The notes: generated by a model not told the origin, from the sequence alone. A DNA stretch of 64,000 nt from an uncultured Bacteroidales bacterium (GCA_947304185.1 CAMZAM010000003.1:62001-126000); one strand, 5' to 3'. Numbered from the stretch's first letter, positions 1 through 8,577 are shown. Program-made: numbers and translations.

Positions 1-137
1 ACACCATCGAGGTCGACGCCGTTCTCACAGCACACCGCGCCAACATTTATTTCTGCGACGCTAAGCTCAGCGTAGCCGGAAAACAATGCGTCAGCGGAAG
101 CCTGTCGTTCGCTCTCGTTCCAAGAACAGAAAAATAA
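1..137 (+). CDS. Hotdog-fold acyl thioesterase/dehydratase-like protein, C-terminal fragment
   Basis: An open frame enters from the left edge (codons in phase from base 3) and ends with TAA at 135-137. The visible 44 residues include the stretches ANIYFCDAKLSVAG and GSLSFALVPR. This alternating pattern is typical of the last strands of hotdog-fold enzymes (FabZ/FabA-type 3-hydroxyacyl-ACP dehydratases and acyl-CoA thioesterases). It lies 9 bp before etfB on the same strand, so it is probably part of the same operon, where a dehydratase or thioesterase acting on acyl-ACP/CoA would fit. The catalytic part lies outside the window, so dehydratase and thioesterase cannot be told apart. Confidence 0.55.
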   Translation, partial: TIEVDAVLTAHRANIYFCDAKLSVAGKQCVSGSLSFALVPRTEK

Positions 138-146
138 TTTTATATA

Positions 147-965
147 ATGAAGAAAGAATTTCAAATTGTTGTGTTGGCAAAACAGGTGCCTGATACCAAG
201 AACGTTGGTAAGGACGCCATGAATGCCGACGGCACCATCAACCGCGCGGCTCTTCCTGCCATCTTCAACCCTGATGACATGAAGGCGCTCGAGATGGCTC
301 TGATGTGCCGTGATATCATTAAGAAAAACAACGTCGATGTCAAGGTCACCGTCATCACGATGGGACCTCCACGTGCTAACGAGATCATCCGCGAGGCATT
401 ATACCGTGGTGCAGACGACGGCTTCGTAGTCAGCGACAAACGTTTCGCAGGCTCCGACACCTTAGCTACATCATACGCTTTGTCGATGGCTATCAAGAAG
501 TTAGGATATTACGACATCGTCTTCACAGGACGCCAGGCTATCGATGGTGACACTGCACAGGTGGGACCGCAGACAGCAGAGAAACTTGGCGTGCCACAGA
601 TCACCTACGCTGATGAGATCATCGCAGCATCGACCGACAGCATCCGTCTCAAGAGAGTGCTGCAGCATGGCATCGAGGTCGTCGAGACAAAACTCCCGGC
701 ACTCGTCACAGTCCACGGCAACGCTAAAGACTGCCGCTCACGTCATGCACATCTCGTCATCAAGAGGAAAAACACTGAAATCCCAATGCTGACAGCTGAT
801 GACCTCAATCCTGACTACGAGAGATTAGGTCTAAAAGGCTCGCCGACAAAGGTAAAAAACATCGAGAACGTCGTTCTCACAAAGAAAGAAAGTATCACAG
901 TAAGCAGCGACGACGAAGGTATCAAAGGATTGATTGAAGACCTCACCGCAGCTCACATTTTCTAA
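147..965 (+). CDS. etfB: Electron transfer flavoprotein beta subunit
   Basis: This 272-residue protein has the usual size and layout of EtfB. It has an N-terminal AKQVPDT segment, a VTVITMGPPRANEIIREAL stretch leading into RGADDGFVVSD, and the FTGRQAIDGDTAQVGP motif followed by LGVPQITYADEI. EtfB pairs with EtfA to carry electrons, through FAD and AMP or a second FAD, between acyl-CoA dehydrogenases and other redox carriers. The gene is second in an operon with an ACP, EtfA, an acyl-CoA dehydrogenase and FabG. The acpP gene between etfB and etfA is unusual, since the two ETF genes are normally adjacent. Whether this ETF bifurcates (FAD in place of AMP in EtfB) was not decided by eye. Confidence 0.95.
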   Translation: MKKEFQIVVLAKQVPDTKNVGKDAMNADGTINRAALPAIFNPDDMKALEMALMCRDIIKKNNVDVKVTVITMGPPRANEIIREALYRGADDGFVVSDKRFAGSDTLATSYALSMAIKKLGYYDIVFTGRQAIDGDTAQVGPQTAEKLGVPQITYADEIIAASTDSIRLKRVLQHGIEVVETKLPALVTVHGNAKDCRSRHAHLVIKRKNTEIPMLTADDLNPDYERLGLKGSPTKVKNIENVVLTKKESITVSSDDEGIKGLIEDLTAAHIF

Positions 966-1010
966 ATTTTTAACAAAAACTAATTATTAACATTAAAAAT
1001 TCTTAAAATC

Positions 1011-1247
1011 ATGAATACAAAAGAAAAAATCACCGAAATCATCGTTAACAAACTCAGTTGTGATCCTGCAATGGTTACTGAAGACGCAGGTTTTGTCACC
1101 ACATTAGGTGCCGACTCATTGGATATCGTCGAGCTCATCATGGACATTGAGCGTGAGTTCGAGATTACCATCCCGGATAACATGACAGAGAAGATCGTCA
1201 CAGTGGGCGATGCAATCAAAGTTGTTGAAGAAATCAAGGCAAAATAA
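1011..1247 (+). CDS. Acyl carrier protein
   Basis: This 78-residue acidic protein carries the phosphopantetheine attachment motif GADSLDIVEL with the modified serine at residue 36. Helix I (KEKITEIIVNKL) and helix IV (DAIKVVEEIKA) match the ACP fold. It lies between etfB (45 bp upstream) and etfA, and its stop overlaps the etfA start as TAATG, so it is translationally linked to the ETF. The placement suggests that acyl groups handled by this operon ride on a dedicated ACP rather than only on CoA. It could instead be the housekeeping ACP, but the usual fabF partner is not next to it here. Confidence 0.95.
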   Translation: MNTKEKITEIIVNKLSCDPAMVTEDAGFVTTLGADSLDIVELIMDIEREFEITIPDNMTEKIVTVGDAIKVVEEIKAK

Positions 1248-2242
1248 TGAATAACATTATTGTTTATTGCGAAGTTAAAGACGACGGCAAGATCGCCGAT
1301 GTGAGTCTGGAGCTCTGTTCCAAGGCCCGTCATCTGGCCGACCGCCTCAAGGTCGACGTCGAAGCCGCTGTCATAGGCAACAACCTCAAAGGTCATGAGA
1401 ATGAGTTGTTTACGCATGGCGTGAACACCGTTTTCTGCCTCGAGGATAAGCGTCTGGGGTTCTATCAGACGTTGCCACATTTCAGTGCCATGACGAAGCT
1501 CATCGAACGCGAGAAGCCGTATTCGGTGCTCTTCGGAGCTACTCCAGTAGGCCGTGACCTCGGTCCGAGAGTCGCGTCATATCTCCGCTGCGGCCTCACA
1601 GCCGACTGCACAGCTCTCGACATCGACGAGAACGGCAACCTGATGCAGATACGTCCGGCTTTCGGAGGTAACATCATCGCCACCATCATCTGTCCGGATG
1701 TGCGTCCGCAAATGGCTACAGTGCGTGAGGGTGTCATGAAACAGGAAGTGTTTGAGAAACAGAAGAATACGAAAGTCGTGAGCCTCAACGCCGCTGAGTT
1801 TTTGAATGACGCCGACTTCGTCGTGAAGATCATCGAGCGTAAGCTTGAGGAGAAGAAAATCGACATCAAAGGCGCTCCTATCATCGTTTCAGGCGGCTAC
1901 GGCATGGGTTGTAAGGAAAACTTCAAGCTTTTGCATGAGCTCGCCGACCTTCTCGGAGGAGAGGTGGGTGCCACACGTGCCGCTGTCGACGCAGGTTTCG
2001 CTGAACCTGAGAGACAAGTGGGACAGACAGGCGTCACAGTGCGTCCGAAAGTGTATATCGCTTGCGGTATCTCAGGCGCAGTGCAACACCGCTCAGGCAT
2101 GGAGCAGTCAGCGTTGATAATATCCATCAACACCGACCCGCACGCCCCAATCAACTCTATCGCCGACTACGTCATCACAGGTGATGCCGCAGACGTTGTG
2201 TCGAAGATGATAAAATATTGTAAATCAAATAGTAAGAAATAA
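1247..2242 (+). CDS. etfA: Electron transfer flavoprotein alpha subunit
   Basis: At 331 residues this is full-length EtfA. The N-terminal domain includes FGATPVGRDLGPRVASYL and GLTADCTALDID. The C-terminal FAD-binding domain shows the signature block with VSGGYGMG, ATRAAVDAGF, RQVGQTGVTV, YIACGISGAVQH and SIADYVITGDA. It binds FAD and forms a heterodimer with EtfB. The start codon overlaps the ACP stop (TAATG) and the stop overlaps the acyl-CoA dehydrogenase start in the same way. The three products are therefore probably made at coupled levels and act together in acyl-chain oxidation or enoyl reduction. Confidence 0.96.
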   Translation: MNNIIVYCEVKDDGKIADVSLELCSKARHLADRLKVDVEAAVIGNNLKGHENELFTHGVNTVFCLEDKRLGFYQTLPHFSAMTKLIEREKPYSVLFGATPVGRDLGPRVASYLRCGLTADCTALDIDENGNLMQIRPAFGGNIIATIICPDVRPQMATVREGVMKQEVFEKQKNTKVVSLNAAEFLNDADFVVKIIERKLEEKKIDIKGAPIIVSGGYGMGCKENFKLLHELADLLGGEVGATRAAVDAGFAEPERQVGQTGVTVRPKVYIACGISGAVQHRSGMEQSALIISINTDPHAPINSIADYVITGDAADVVSKMIKYCKSNSKK

Positions 2243-3822
2243 TGAACTTTTATCAAGATAATAAAAGCCTCGCTTTCTATCTGAACCATCCTAAGATGGA
2301 CGAGATCGTGCGCATGAAGGAGAACGACTTCGTGGATGCTGAGAACGACGAGCTGGCACCGAAGAGCGTGGAAGACGCCATCGACAACTACGATAAGGTT
2401 TTGGATATCGTAGGTGAGCTCTGTGGCGACGTTCTCGACCCGAATGCAGAGGCTGTTGATATTGAAGGTCCGAAAATCGTTGATAACGCTATCGTTTACG
2501 CCAAAGGAACACAGCAGAACCACGAGGCTATGCGTGATGCAGGTCTTTACGGCATGGCACTCCCACGTAAATATAACGGACTTAACTTCTCATACGTACC
2601 TTACGTGATGGCCGCTGAGATGGTCTCTCGCGCCGACGCAGGCTTCGCCAATATCTGGGGCTTGCAGGACTGCGCCGAGACAATTCTTAGATTCGCTGAC
2701 GACGCTATCAAAGACGAGTTTTTGCCACGTATCTACAAAGGTGACACATGCTCGATGGACCTCACAGAGCCTGACGCAGGTTCAGACCTTCAGTCGGTGC
2801 AGCTGAAAGCTACATTCGATGAGAAAGCTAACTGCTGGAGACTCAACGGTGTGAAACGTTTCATCACCAACGGTGACGCTGACATCAAGTTGGTGCTCGC
2901 ACGTTCGGAAGAGGGTAGCACCGACGGCCGTGGCCTTTCACTGTTCGTCTATGACAGAAAAGAAAAAGCCGTGACAGTGCGTAGAATAGAGAATAAAATG
3001 GGTATCCATGGCTCACCGACAGCAGAGCTGGTGTTTAACAACGCACCTGCAAAGCTTATTGGTGACCGTAAGATGGGACTTATCAAATACGTCATGTCGT
3101 TGATGAACGGCGCACGTCTTGGTGTTGGCGCACAGTCGGTTGGACTCGCTGAGGCAGCAGTCCGCGACGCCGAGGAATACGCCGATCAACGTGAACAGTT
3201 TGGCAAGAAGATCAGAGAGTTTGTCGCTGTTCAGGACATCCTCGATCTGATGCGTGCCAAGACTGACGCAGCTCGCTCGTTGCTTTATGAGACAGCACGT
3301 TACGTCGAGACAAACAAGAAGGTTGCCGATATGCTTACACCAGTGTTGAAGATGTTTGCCAGCGAGTGGGCTAACCAGATCGCTTACGACGACATCCAGA
3401 TTCACGGCGGCTCAGGTTTCATGAAGGAATACAAATGCGAACGTCTATATCGTGACGCACGTATCCTGACCATTTATGAAGGCACGTCACAACTTCAGGT
3501 CGTGGCAGCGGCACGTTTCTTAGGAAATGGCGCTTATCTGAAGTATATCGCCGACCTGGATAACTTCGAATATGCTGAGGATTTACTGCCATTACGCGAC
3601 AAGCTTCGTGCCATGACAGAAAAATATAAAGAAATTTTTGACCTTTCGGGCAATAAAGAGACCCACCATAGACGTTTAGTAGAAGCGGTAGGTTATATCA
3701 TCATGGGATACCTCATGCTGCAGGACACCACCCGCTGCGCTGATTTCAAGAAATCATGCGAAAACATTATTAAATTAGGTCAAGGAGAAATTGCAAAATC
3801 TTACGAATATGTTAAAGAATAG
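2242..3822 (+). CDS. Acyl-CoA (or acyl-ACP) dehydrogenase
   Basis: This 526-residue flavoprotein of the acyl-CoA dehydrogenase family oxidises an acyl thioester at the alpha-beta carbons, or reduces the enoyl form, and passes electrons to ETF. The family marks are LTEPDAGSDLQSVQLKA, NGVKRFITNGDADI (FAD and substrate region), GARLGVGAQSVGLAE, REQFGKKI, QIHGGSGFMKEY and IYEGTSQLQ. Glu413 in YEGTSQ is the usual catalytic base position of short/medium-chain members. It is longer than the usual 380-residue family members, with about 60 extra N-terminal residues and a C-terminal extension. TAATG coupling to etfA fixes the partner. Whether the substrate is on CoA or on the neighbouring ACP cannot be told. 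Confidence 0.93.
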   Translation: MNFYQDNKSLAFYLNHPKMDEIVRMKENDFVDAENDELAPKSVEDAIDNYDKVLDIVGELCGDVLDPNAEAVDIEGPKIVDNAIVYAKGTQQNHEAMRDAGLYGMALPRKYNGLNFSYVPYVMAAEMVSRADAGFANIWGLQDCAETILRFADDAIKDEFLPRIYKGDTCSMDLTEPDAGSDLQSVQLKATFDEKANCWRLNGVKRFITNGDADIKLVLARSEEGSTDGRGLSLFVYDRKEKAVTVRRIENKMGIHGSPTAELVFNNAPAKLIGDRKMGLIKYVMSLMNGARLGVGAQSVGLAEAAVRDAEEYADQREQFGKKIREFVAVQDILDLMRAKTDAARSLLYETARYVETNKKVADMLTPVLKMFASEWANQIAYDDIQIHGGSGFMKEYKCERLYRDARILTIYEGTSQLQVVAAARFLGNGAYLKYIADLDNFEYAEDLLPLRDKLRAMTEKYKEIFDLSGNKETHHRRLVEAVGYIIMGYLMLQDTTRCADFKKSCENIIKLGQGEIAKSYEYVKE

Positions 3823-4546
3823 AACAGCTATCATCACCGGTGCCGCAAGAGGTATCGGCAAGGCCATCGCAAAGCGTTACGCTATGGAAGGCTGCAATAT
3901 CGCGATCACCGATATTAACGAAGACAACATCAAGGCTACAGTCGCTGAGCTCAGTGAGCTTGGTACACAGGTAAAAGGCTACGTCTCGAACGCCGCAGAC
4001 TTCGCTGACGTTGAGAAGACCGTTAACCAGATCGTGGCAGATTTCGGTCGTGTCGACATCCTCGTCAACAACGCCGGTATCACCAAGGACGGCTTGATGC
4101 TTCGTATGACAGAGGCACAGTGGGACGCAGTGCTCACAGTGAACCTGAAGTCGGCATTCAACTACATTCATGCTGTGTTGCCGACGATGGCACGCCAGAA
4201 GGGTGGTAGCATCATCAATATGGCCAGCGTTGTCGGTGTTTCAGGCAACGTCGGTCAGGCTAACTATTCAGCTTCGAAGGCAGGCTTGATCGGTCTGGCT
4301 AAGTCGGTGGCTAAGGAGATGGGTAGCCGTAACATCCGTGCTAACTGCATCGCTCCAGGTTTCATCGAGAGCGACATGACCAGAGCACTTCCTGAGGAGG
4401 TGAGAAAAGACTGGGCAACAAAGATTCCGTTGAGAAGAGGCGGTACACCGGAAGACGTCGCAAACGTGGCGTTGTTCCTTGCATCAGACTTATCCAGCTA
4501 TGTCACCGGACAGGTGATTAACTGCTGCGGAGGAATGCAGTGCTAA
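3809..4546 (+). CDS. fabG: 3-oxoacyl-ACP reductase, FabG-type SDR
   Basis: This 245-residue classical short-chain dehydrogenase interconverts 3-oxoacyl and 3-hydroxyacyl groups on ACP with NAD(P)H. The cofactor motif is TGAARGIGKAIA, followed by NNAG, a catalytic Ser in NMASVVG and the YSASKAG Tyr-Lys pair. The C-terminal FIESDMT and SDLSSYVTGQ stretches are typical of FabG. The start chosen is ATG 3809 (MLKNRTAIITG), which matches the usual FabG N-terminus. A TTG at 3791 in the same frame would add six residues. The gene overlaps the end of the dehydrogenase gene by 14 bp and closes the ETF/ACP operon. Confidence 0.93.
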   Translation: MLKNRTAIITGAARGIGKAIAKRYAMEGCNIAITDINEDNIKATVAELSELGTQVKGYVSNAADFADVEKTVNQIVADFGRVDILVNNAGITKDGLMLRMTEAQWDAVLTVNLKSAFNYIHAVLPTMARQKGGSIINMASVVGVSGNVGQANYSASKAGLIGLAKSVAKEMGSRNIRANCIAPGFIESDMTRALPEEVRKDWATKIPLRRGGTPEDVANVALFLASDLSSYVTGQVINCCGGMQC

Positions 4547-4581
4547 GAATGTAATATTAGTTATAAGTTTGTTTTTTGCTC

Positions 4582-4609
4582 ATAGGGACGTGGCGCACCG
4601 CGTCCCTAT
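4582..4609. repeat. GGGACG-family palindrome between fabG and anmK
   Basis: A near-perfect 28-bp palindrome has arms ATAGGGACGTGG and CCGCGTCCCTAT (one G-U pair) around a CGCA loop. It lies between the convergent fabG and anmK genes and covers the anmK stop codon (TAG, 4606-4608 on the minus strand). It could terminate transcription from both sides, but no long T-tract follows. Related copies occur at 5478-5505, 13276-13297 and 20618-20637, so it is best seen as a member of a dispersed palindromic family. Confidence 0.8.
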
Positions 4610-5676
4610 TGTGTTTTATATATTTTACCCGATGAGGAGTCTGATTTCGCCCCTGTTACAGATTTCAACACGTTTGTTTCGTTGCGGCTGCGGAGCAGTC
4701 CAAGGAACGCGAACACGAGGGCTTCTTTGTAGTCGATGATGTCGTCGGAAGGGACGAAGACCTTGTGTTTCGTATTTGCCTGTATACGCTCGACGAGATA
4801 TTTGTTTTTGGCCCCGCCACCGGTTATCAACATGAGAGACGGTGTGCGTATCGTCTTTACAGATGCACCAATCTGAATGGCGATATGTTCCACAAACGTC
4901 GCCATCATGTCGGCGATATCGTCGCGATTTTCCAGTAATGGCTTGGTGTTTTCCTCAAAGAATTCACGTCCTAATGATTTTGGGTGTTTTTGTGTATAAA
5001 AAGGATGTGAATTCAAAGTGGTTAATAGCTGATCGTCGATGTGTCCGCTACGGGCGATCAATCCATCTTTATCATATTGCAATGACAATCGATTTGATAA
5101 ATAATTCAACGCTTGGTTTGCTATACAAATATCGTATGCAATGCGTTGATTGTCAACATCATACGAGACATTTGCGATTCCTCCGATGTTAAGACAGATA
5201 GGGTAGTCGGAGAATAGAAGCTTGTCGCCAATGGGCACCAACGGAGCTCCCTGACCGCCTTTGAGCACGTCTTCGGTGCGGAAGTCGTTGATGACAGTGA
5301 TGCCGCATTCGTCGGCAAGTGCCTGGCCGTCACCGATTTGCAAGGTGTAATGTTCCTGTGGACGATGAAATATGGTGTGACCGTGCGACGCGACGATTTC
5401 TGGTTTTAAATGGAATTTGTCGATGAAACGTTTTGTAACCAGCCCTAAAAAACGGCCGTATTCAAGGTCCAATTGTCGTAGGGACGTCGCGTGCGGCGTC
5501 CGCACATTAAAGGCGTCCGCTAACCTGTGTCGCCATGTTTCGTCGTAATCGACGTTGTCTTTTGCGATGATGTCGAAATGCCAAATTCCATCGAACCAGA
5601 AATCGACGTCGACGAGGTCGATGCCGTCGAGTGACGAGCCCGACATCAGTCCGATGATATTGATTTTGCTGATCAT
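4606..5676 (-). CDS. anmK: Anhydro-N-acetylmuramic acid kinase
   Basis: This 356-residue ASKHA-family kinase phosphorylates 1,6-anhydro-MurNAc to MurNAc-6-phosphate in peptidoglycan recycling. The signature is IGLMSGSSLDGIDL at residues 8-21, followed by ASHGHTIFHRP, GDGQALADECG, NDFRTEDVLKGGQGAPLVP and LMLITGGGAKN. It starts one base inside the murF stop (TAATG-type overlap), so murF and anmK form a cell-wall operon. A GGGACG-family palindrome is embedded in frame and encodes residues 58-67 (RTPHATSLR), between the N-terminal lobe and LEYGRFLG. A second copy overlaps the stop codon. Confidence 0.95.
   Translation of the reverse strand: MISKINIIGLMSGSSLDGIDLVDVDFWFDGIWHFDIIAKDNVDYDETWRHRLADAFNVRTPHATSLRQLDLEYGRFLGLVTKRFIDKFHLKPEIVASHGHTIFHRPQEHYTLQIGDGQALADECGITVINDFRTEDVLKGGQGAPLVPIGDKLLFSDYPICLNIGGIANVSYDVDNQRIAYDICIANQALNYLSNRLSLQYDKDGLIARSGHIDDQLLTTLNSHPFYTQKHPKSLGREFFEENTKPLLENRDDIADMMATFVEHIAIQIGASVKTIRTPSLMLITGGGAKNKYLVERIQANTKHKVFVPSDDIIDYKEALVFAFLGLLRSRNETNVLKSVTGAKSDSSSGKIYKTQ
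5478..5505. repeat. GGGACG-family repeat inside anmK
   Basis: A degenerate copy of the palindrome (GTAGGGACGTCGCG ... GCGTCCGCAC) lies wholly inside anmK and is read in frame as part of residues 58-67. It keeps the flanking GGACG/CGTCC arms but has a less regular centre than the intergenic copies. Confidence 0.65.
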
Positions 5677-6959
5677 TACAACGAATCGATAATCTTGTTA
5701 AGGTGGATTCCGTTGGAACCTTTCACGAGGATGTCGTAGCCTGTAATAGGATTGAGTGTGATGTACCTTATCAGATCATCAACATCCTTTACTCTGAAGA
5801 ATAATGAATTTGAAGCGACTTTTGCAAATTCAGAACCCACGAGAAACACAAGTTGAAATTTGAGATCTTTCAAAAGTTGAATTATTGCTTTATGTTCTTT
5901 TTCTGATTCTTCTCCGAGTTCGAGCATATCGCCTAAAATCAATACGTTACAGTCGCTGCAGATATTTCTGAAGTTCCTGATGGCGTGGCTCATACTTGTA
6001 GGGTTTGCGTTGTAGGCATCCATCACCACGCGGTTTTTGCCTGTCTCTATGACTTGTGAGCGGTTGTTGGTGGGGCAGTAGCTTGCCAGAGCTTCGACGA
6101 TGTCGTCGTCGGCCACTTTGAAATATTTTCCTATGCAGATGGCGGCCATCACGTTTTCAAAGTTGTAGTCGCCAACTAATTGAGTGTCAATCTTTTTGCC
6201 GTTCCATTCCACTGAGAGGTAGGGGTTTGCTGACAGAATCTTGCCGCTCACGTCGGCTTCGGCGGTCTCGCCGTATGTCATCTTCCTGATACCGTTTGAG
6301 AGCTTTGTCAGCAGCTCGTTGTCGTGGTTTACGAACAGCATGCCGCCGTGTTTGCCGATGTATTCGTACATCTCGTTTTTAGTGCGGATCACACCCTCGA
6401 AGCCGCCGAAGCCTTCGAGATGGGCGCGTCCTATGTTGGTGATGATGCCGTAGTCAGGCTCACCAATCTCTGTCAGCTCGCGGATGTCGCCGGGATGACT
6501 TGCGCCCATCTCGACCACTGCGAGTTCAGCCTGCGGCGTGACTCGCAGTAGCGTGAGCGGCACTCCCAGCTGGTTGTTGTAGTTACCTTGAGTGAAGACG
6601 ATGTTATATTTCTTAGCCAGCACAGCCGACACGAGCTCTTTGGTAGTCGTCTTGCCGTTGGTGCCGGTGATGCCTATTATAGACAGGCCGAGTTGCTTGC
6701 GGTGATAGTTCGCCAGCTCCTGCAGGGCCTTGAGACTGTCGTCGACGATGAAAAGGCGTTCATGGCGGGGGAGGTCCTGCCTGTCGGCTATCACACATGC
6801 CGCCACGCCGGCTTCGGCTACACTCAGGGCGAAGTCGTTACCATCAAAATGCTCGCCTTTCAATGCCACGAAGACGCAGTCCTTGCTGATGGTACGGCTG
6901 TCGGTGGTGACGGTGTAGGCTTTCTTGTAAAGCTCGTAAATCTTCTCAATGGTATTCAT
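5676..6959 (-). CDS. murF: UDP-MurNAc-tripeptide--D-Ala-D-Ala ligase
   Basis: MurF adds D-Ala-D-Ala to UDP-MurNAc-tripeptide, the last cytoplasmic step of peptidoglycan precursor synthesis. The 427-residue product has the three Mur ligase domains. The N-terminal domain has TDSRTISKDCVFVALKG. The central ATPase has the P-loop GITGTNGKTTTKE near residue 110, EMGASHPGDI and NIGRAHLEGFG. The C-terminal domain has NNRSQV, DAYNANPTSM and LGDMLELG. It lies 41 bp downstream of the gldJ stop, separated by a strong hairpin, and runs straight into anmK. A gldJ-murF neighbourhood is also known from Flavobacterium. Confidence 0.96.
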   Translation of the reverse strand: MNTIEKIYELYKKAYTVTTDSRTISKDCVFVALKGEHFDGNDFALSVAEAGVAACVIADRQDLPRHERLFIVDDSLKALQELANYHRKQLGLSIIGITGTNGKTTTKELVSAVLAKKYNIVFTQGNYNNQLGVPLTLLRVTPQAELAVVEMGASHPGDIRELTEIGEPDYGIITNIGRAHLEGFGGFEGVIRTKNEMYEYIGKHGGMLFVNHDNELLTKLSNGIRKMTYGETAEADVSGKILSANPYLSVEWNGKKIDTQLVGDYNFENVMAAICIGKYFKVADDDIVEALASYCPTNNRSQVIETGKNRVVMDAYNANPTSMSHAIRNFRNICSDCNVLILGDMLELGEESEKEHKAIIQLLKDLKFQLVFLVGSEFAKVASNSLFFRVKDVDDLIRYITLNPITGYDILVKGSNGIHLNKIIDSL

Positions 6960-6972
6960 ATCGTGTGGTTAT

Positions 6973-7002
6973 AAAAAAAGCCGTCGTGCGACGGCTTTTT
7001 TT
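6973..7002 (-). terminator. Terminator after gldJ
   Basis: A perfect 14-bp stem, AAAAAAAGCCGTCG against CGACGGCTTTTTTT, with a two-base centre begins at the gldJ stop codon (7001-7003 on the minus strand). The flanking A/T tracts make it a strong intrinsic terminator. Because murF starts 14 bp further on in the same direction, murF probably depends on read-through or on a promoter hidden in this gap. Confidence 0.85.
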
Positions 7003-8356
7003 AGTTTATCATGTTCATTGCGCACCTGAAGCCTATCGTTGCCGAACTCTCGTTTTCATCGAGATAACGACGCACCGAAGGGCTGAGGTAGTAAGGACCG
7101 TCGGCCCATGAGCCACCTTTTACTACGCGTGAACGGTCGGAGATGAGGGTGGTCTTGCCGTAGTCGTACATCTGGTTGGTGTACTCGCTCTGCTCCAACT
7201 CTCTGTTGTTCCAGTCGTTCTGGATGGTCGACATATAATCGCCGTCTTTGTAGTTGATGCCTTCAGCTGTGCCGCGGAACGGATTCTGGTCGCTGAAGTC
7301 TTCGAATGACAATGGACGATAGACATCGAGGACCCATTCTGACACGTTGCCAGCCATGTTGTAGAGACCGAAGTCGTTAGGCCAGTATGACATCACAGGT
7401 GCAGGGAATGCAGCGCCGTCGTTGAGACTGCCGGCTACGCCCATGTAGTCGCCTTTACCTCTCTTGAAGTTGGCCATGAAGTTACCTGTGTAGTTCTTGT
7501 CTTCAGCGCGTAAGCCGTTTGATTTCCAAGGATATACCTTGCCGTCTCTGATGCTCTCACCTTGTGTGTTGCCGATGAGGCCGAGGGCTGCATATTCCCA
7601 TTCAGCCTCGGTGGGAAGACGATACTTTGGAAGGAGTATGCCGTCTTCCATTCTAGCACGACGGTCTTTGCTGTTCTTACCTGCTACGCCGATGTATTCT
7701 CCTGAGAGATAGCCGTCAGTGGTGAAGTGGCTCTCAGCGTTTTGGTTAGAATCAAAGTCGAGAACGCCGGCTTCGATAAGAAGCATCTCGTTGACACGGT
7801 CGGAACGCCATAGAGCGTAGTCGTTGGCCTGAGTCCATGACACACCGACGACAGGATAGTCGGCATAAGCCGGATGACGGAAGTAGATCTCCACCATAGG
7901 CTCGTTGTACGACATCGAGTTACGCCATACGAGAGTGTCGGGGAGGGCTTTCGCGACTTCCTCAGAGTCATAGCCGTAGATACGTGTTAACCAATAGATA
8001 TACTCCAAATAATCGAGGTTGCTTACCTCTGTCTGATCCATGAAGAACGATGAGACGGTGACCTGACGAGGGCTGTTGTCCCACTCGTAGAACACGTTTT
8101 CCTGGGTGGCTCCCATGGTGAAGGTGCCGCCTTCGATGGCTACGAGACCCGGTCCTGGCTTCTGCTCCTTAGCATCGGCGACCATGAAACCGCCGTAGTT
8201 AGGGTCGTTGTAATTCCAACCTGTCGTGTTCGATTTGCCCGATTTGTTAGATTTACCTGATTTACCGCTGCCTTTGCTTGTTCCACCACATGAAATCATC
8301 AAAATCGCGCAGCAAAAAACTGCTAAAATAGCACTTAATTTTAACTTTTTATGCAT
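7001..8356 (-). CDS. gldJ: T9SS lipoprotein GldJ (FGE/sulfatase-modifying-fold)
   Basis: This 451-residue lipoprotein has a signal peptide ending in LMISC (lipobox), then a Ser/Gly/Lys-rich linker and a formylglycine-generating-enzyme-like domain. Markers are TGWNYNDPNYGGF, PGLVAIEGGTFTMG, FFMDQTEVSN, PVVGVSWTQANDYALWRSDRVNEMLL, YRLPTEAEWEYAALG, NMAGNVSEWVLDVYRP and VVKGGSWADG. The N-terminal pattern matches GldJ better than GldK. GldJ-type lipoproteins support the T9SS periplasmic machinery and gliding in Flavobacterium. The gene is divergent from porU, the arrangement expected for a gldJ-porU-porV locus. Confidence 0.88.
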   Translation of the reverse strand: MHKKLKLSAILAVFCCAILMISCGGTSKGSGKSGKSNKSGKSNTTGWNYNDPNYGGFMVADAKEQKPGPGLVAIEGGTFTMGATQENVFYEWDNSPRQVTVSSFFMDQTEVSNLDYLEYIYWLTRIYGYDSEEVAKALPDTLVWRNSMSYNEPMVEIYFRHPAYADYPVVGVSWTQANDYALWRSDRVNEMLLIEAGVLDFDSNQNAESHFTTDGYLSGEYIGVAGKNSKDRRARMEDGILLPKYRLPTEAEWEYAALGLIGNTQGESIRDGKVYPWKSNGLRAEDKNYTGNFMANFKRGKGDYMGVAGSLNDGAAFPAPVMSYWPNDFGLYNMAGNVSEWVLDVYRPLSFEDFSDQNPFRGTAEGINYKDGDYMSTIQNDWNNRELEQSEYTNQMYDYGKTTLISDRSRVVKGGSWADGPYYLSPSVRRYLDENESSATIGFRCAMNMIN

Positions 8357-8565
8357 TTTCGTTTGTGTTTATTTTTCTTATCAATAACTGCAAATCATTT
8401 TATTTATTGCATTTGCGTGCAAAAAAATGATTTTTACGCATATCAAAAATTTCAAACTGCAATTATACGAATTTTTTCGGTAGGAAATCCAAGCTTTTTT
8501 ATATTTTTTTGAAAATCTTTTTTGCAATAATATTTCATATTATCCGTTATGTAAAAAAATATGTG

Positions 8566-8573
8566 TATCTTTG
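8566..8573 (+). promoter_or_regulatory. -7 box of porU promoter
   Basis: TATCTTTG followed by CA matches the Bacteroidota TAnnTTTG element. It lies only 4 bp before the porU ATG at 8578, so the transcript would be leaderless or nearly so. It also argues against any start further upstream. Confidence 0.7.
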
Positions 8574-8577
8574 CAGA

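Noticed and set aside
8357-8565. Possible hidden gene or RNA between gldJ and porU
   Set aside because: The 209-bp gap is AT-rich with no convincing frame or structure; it probably holds the gldJ promoter, which I could not place with confidence.
8509-8577. Upstream in-frame extension of PorU
   Set aside because: The extension contains the promoter -7 box, and the signal peptide starts cleanly at the ATG at 8578.
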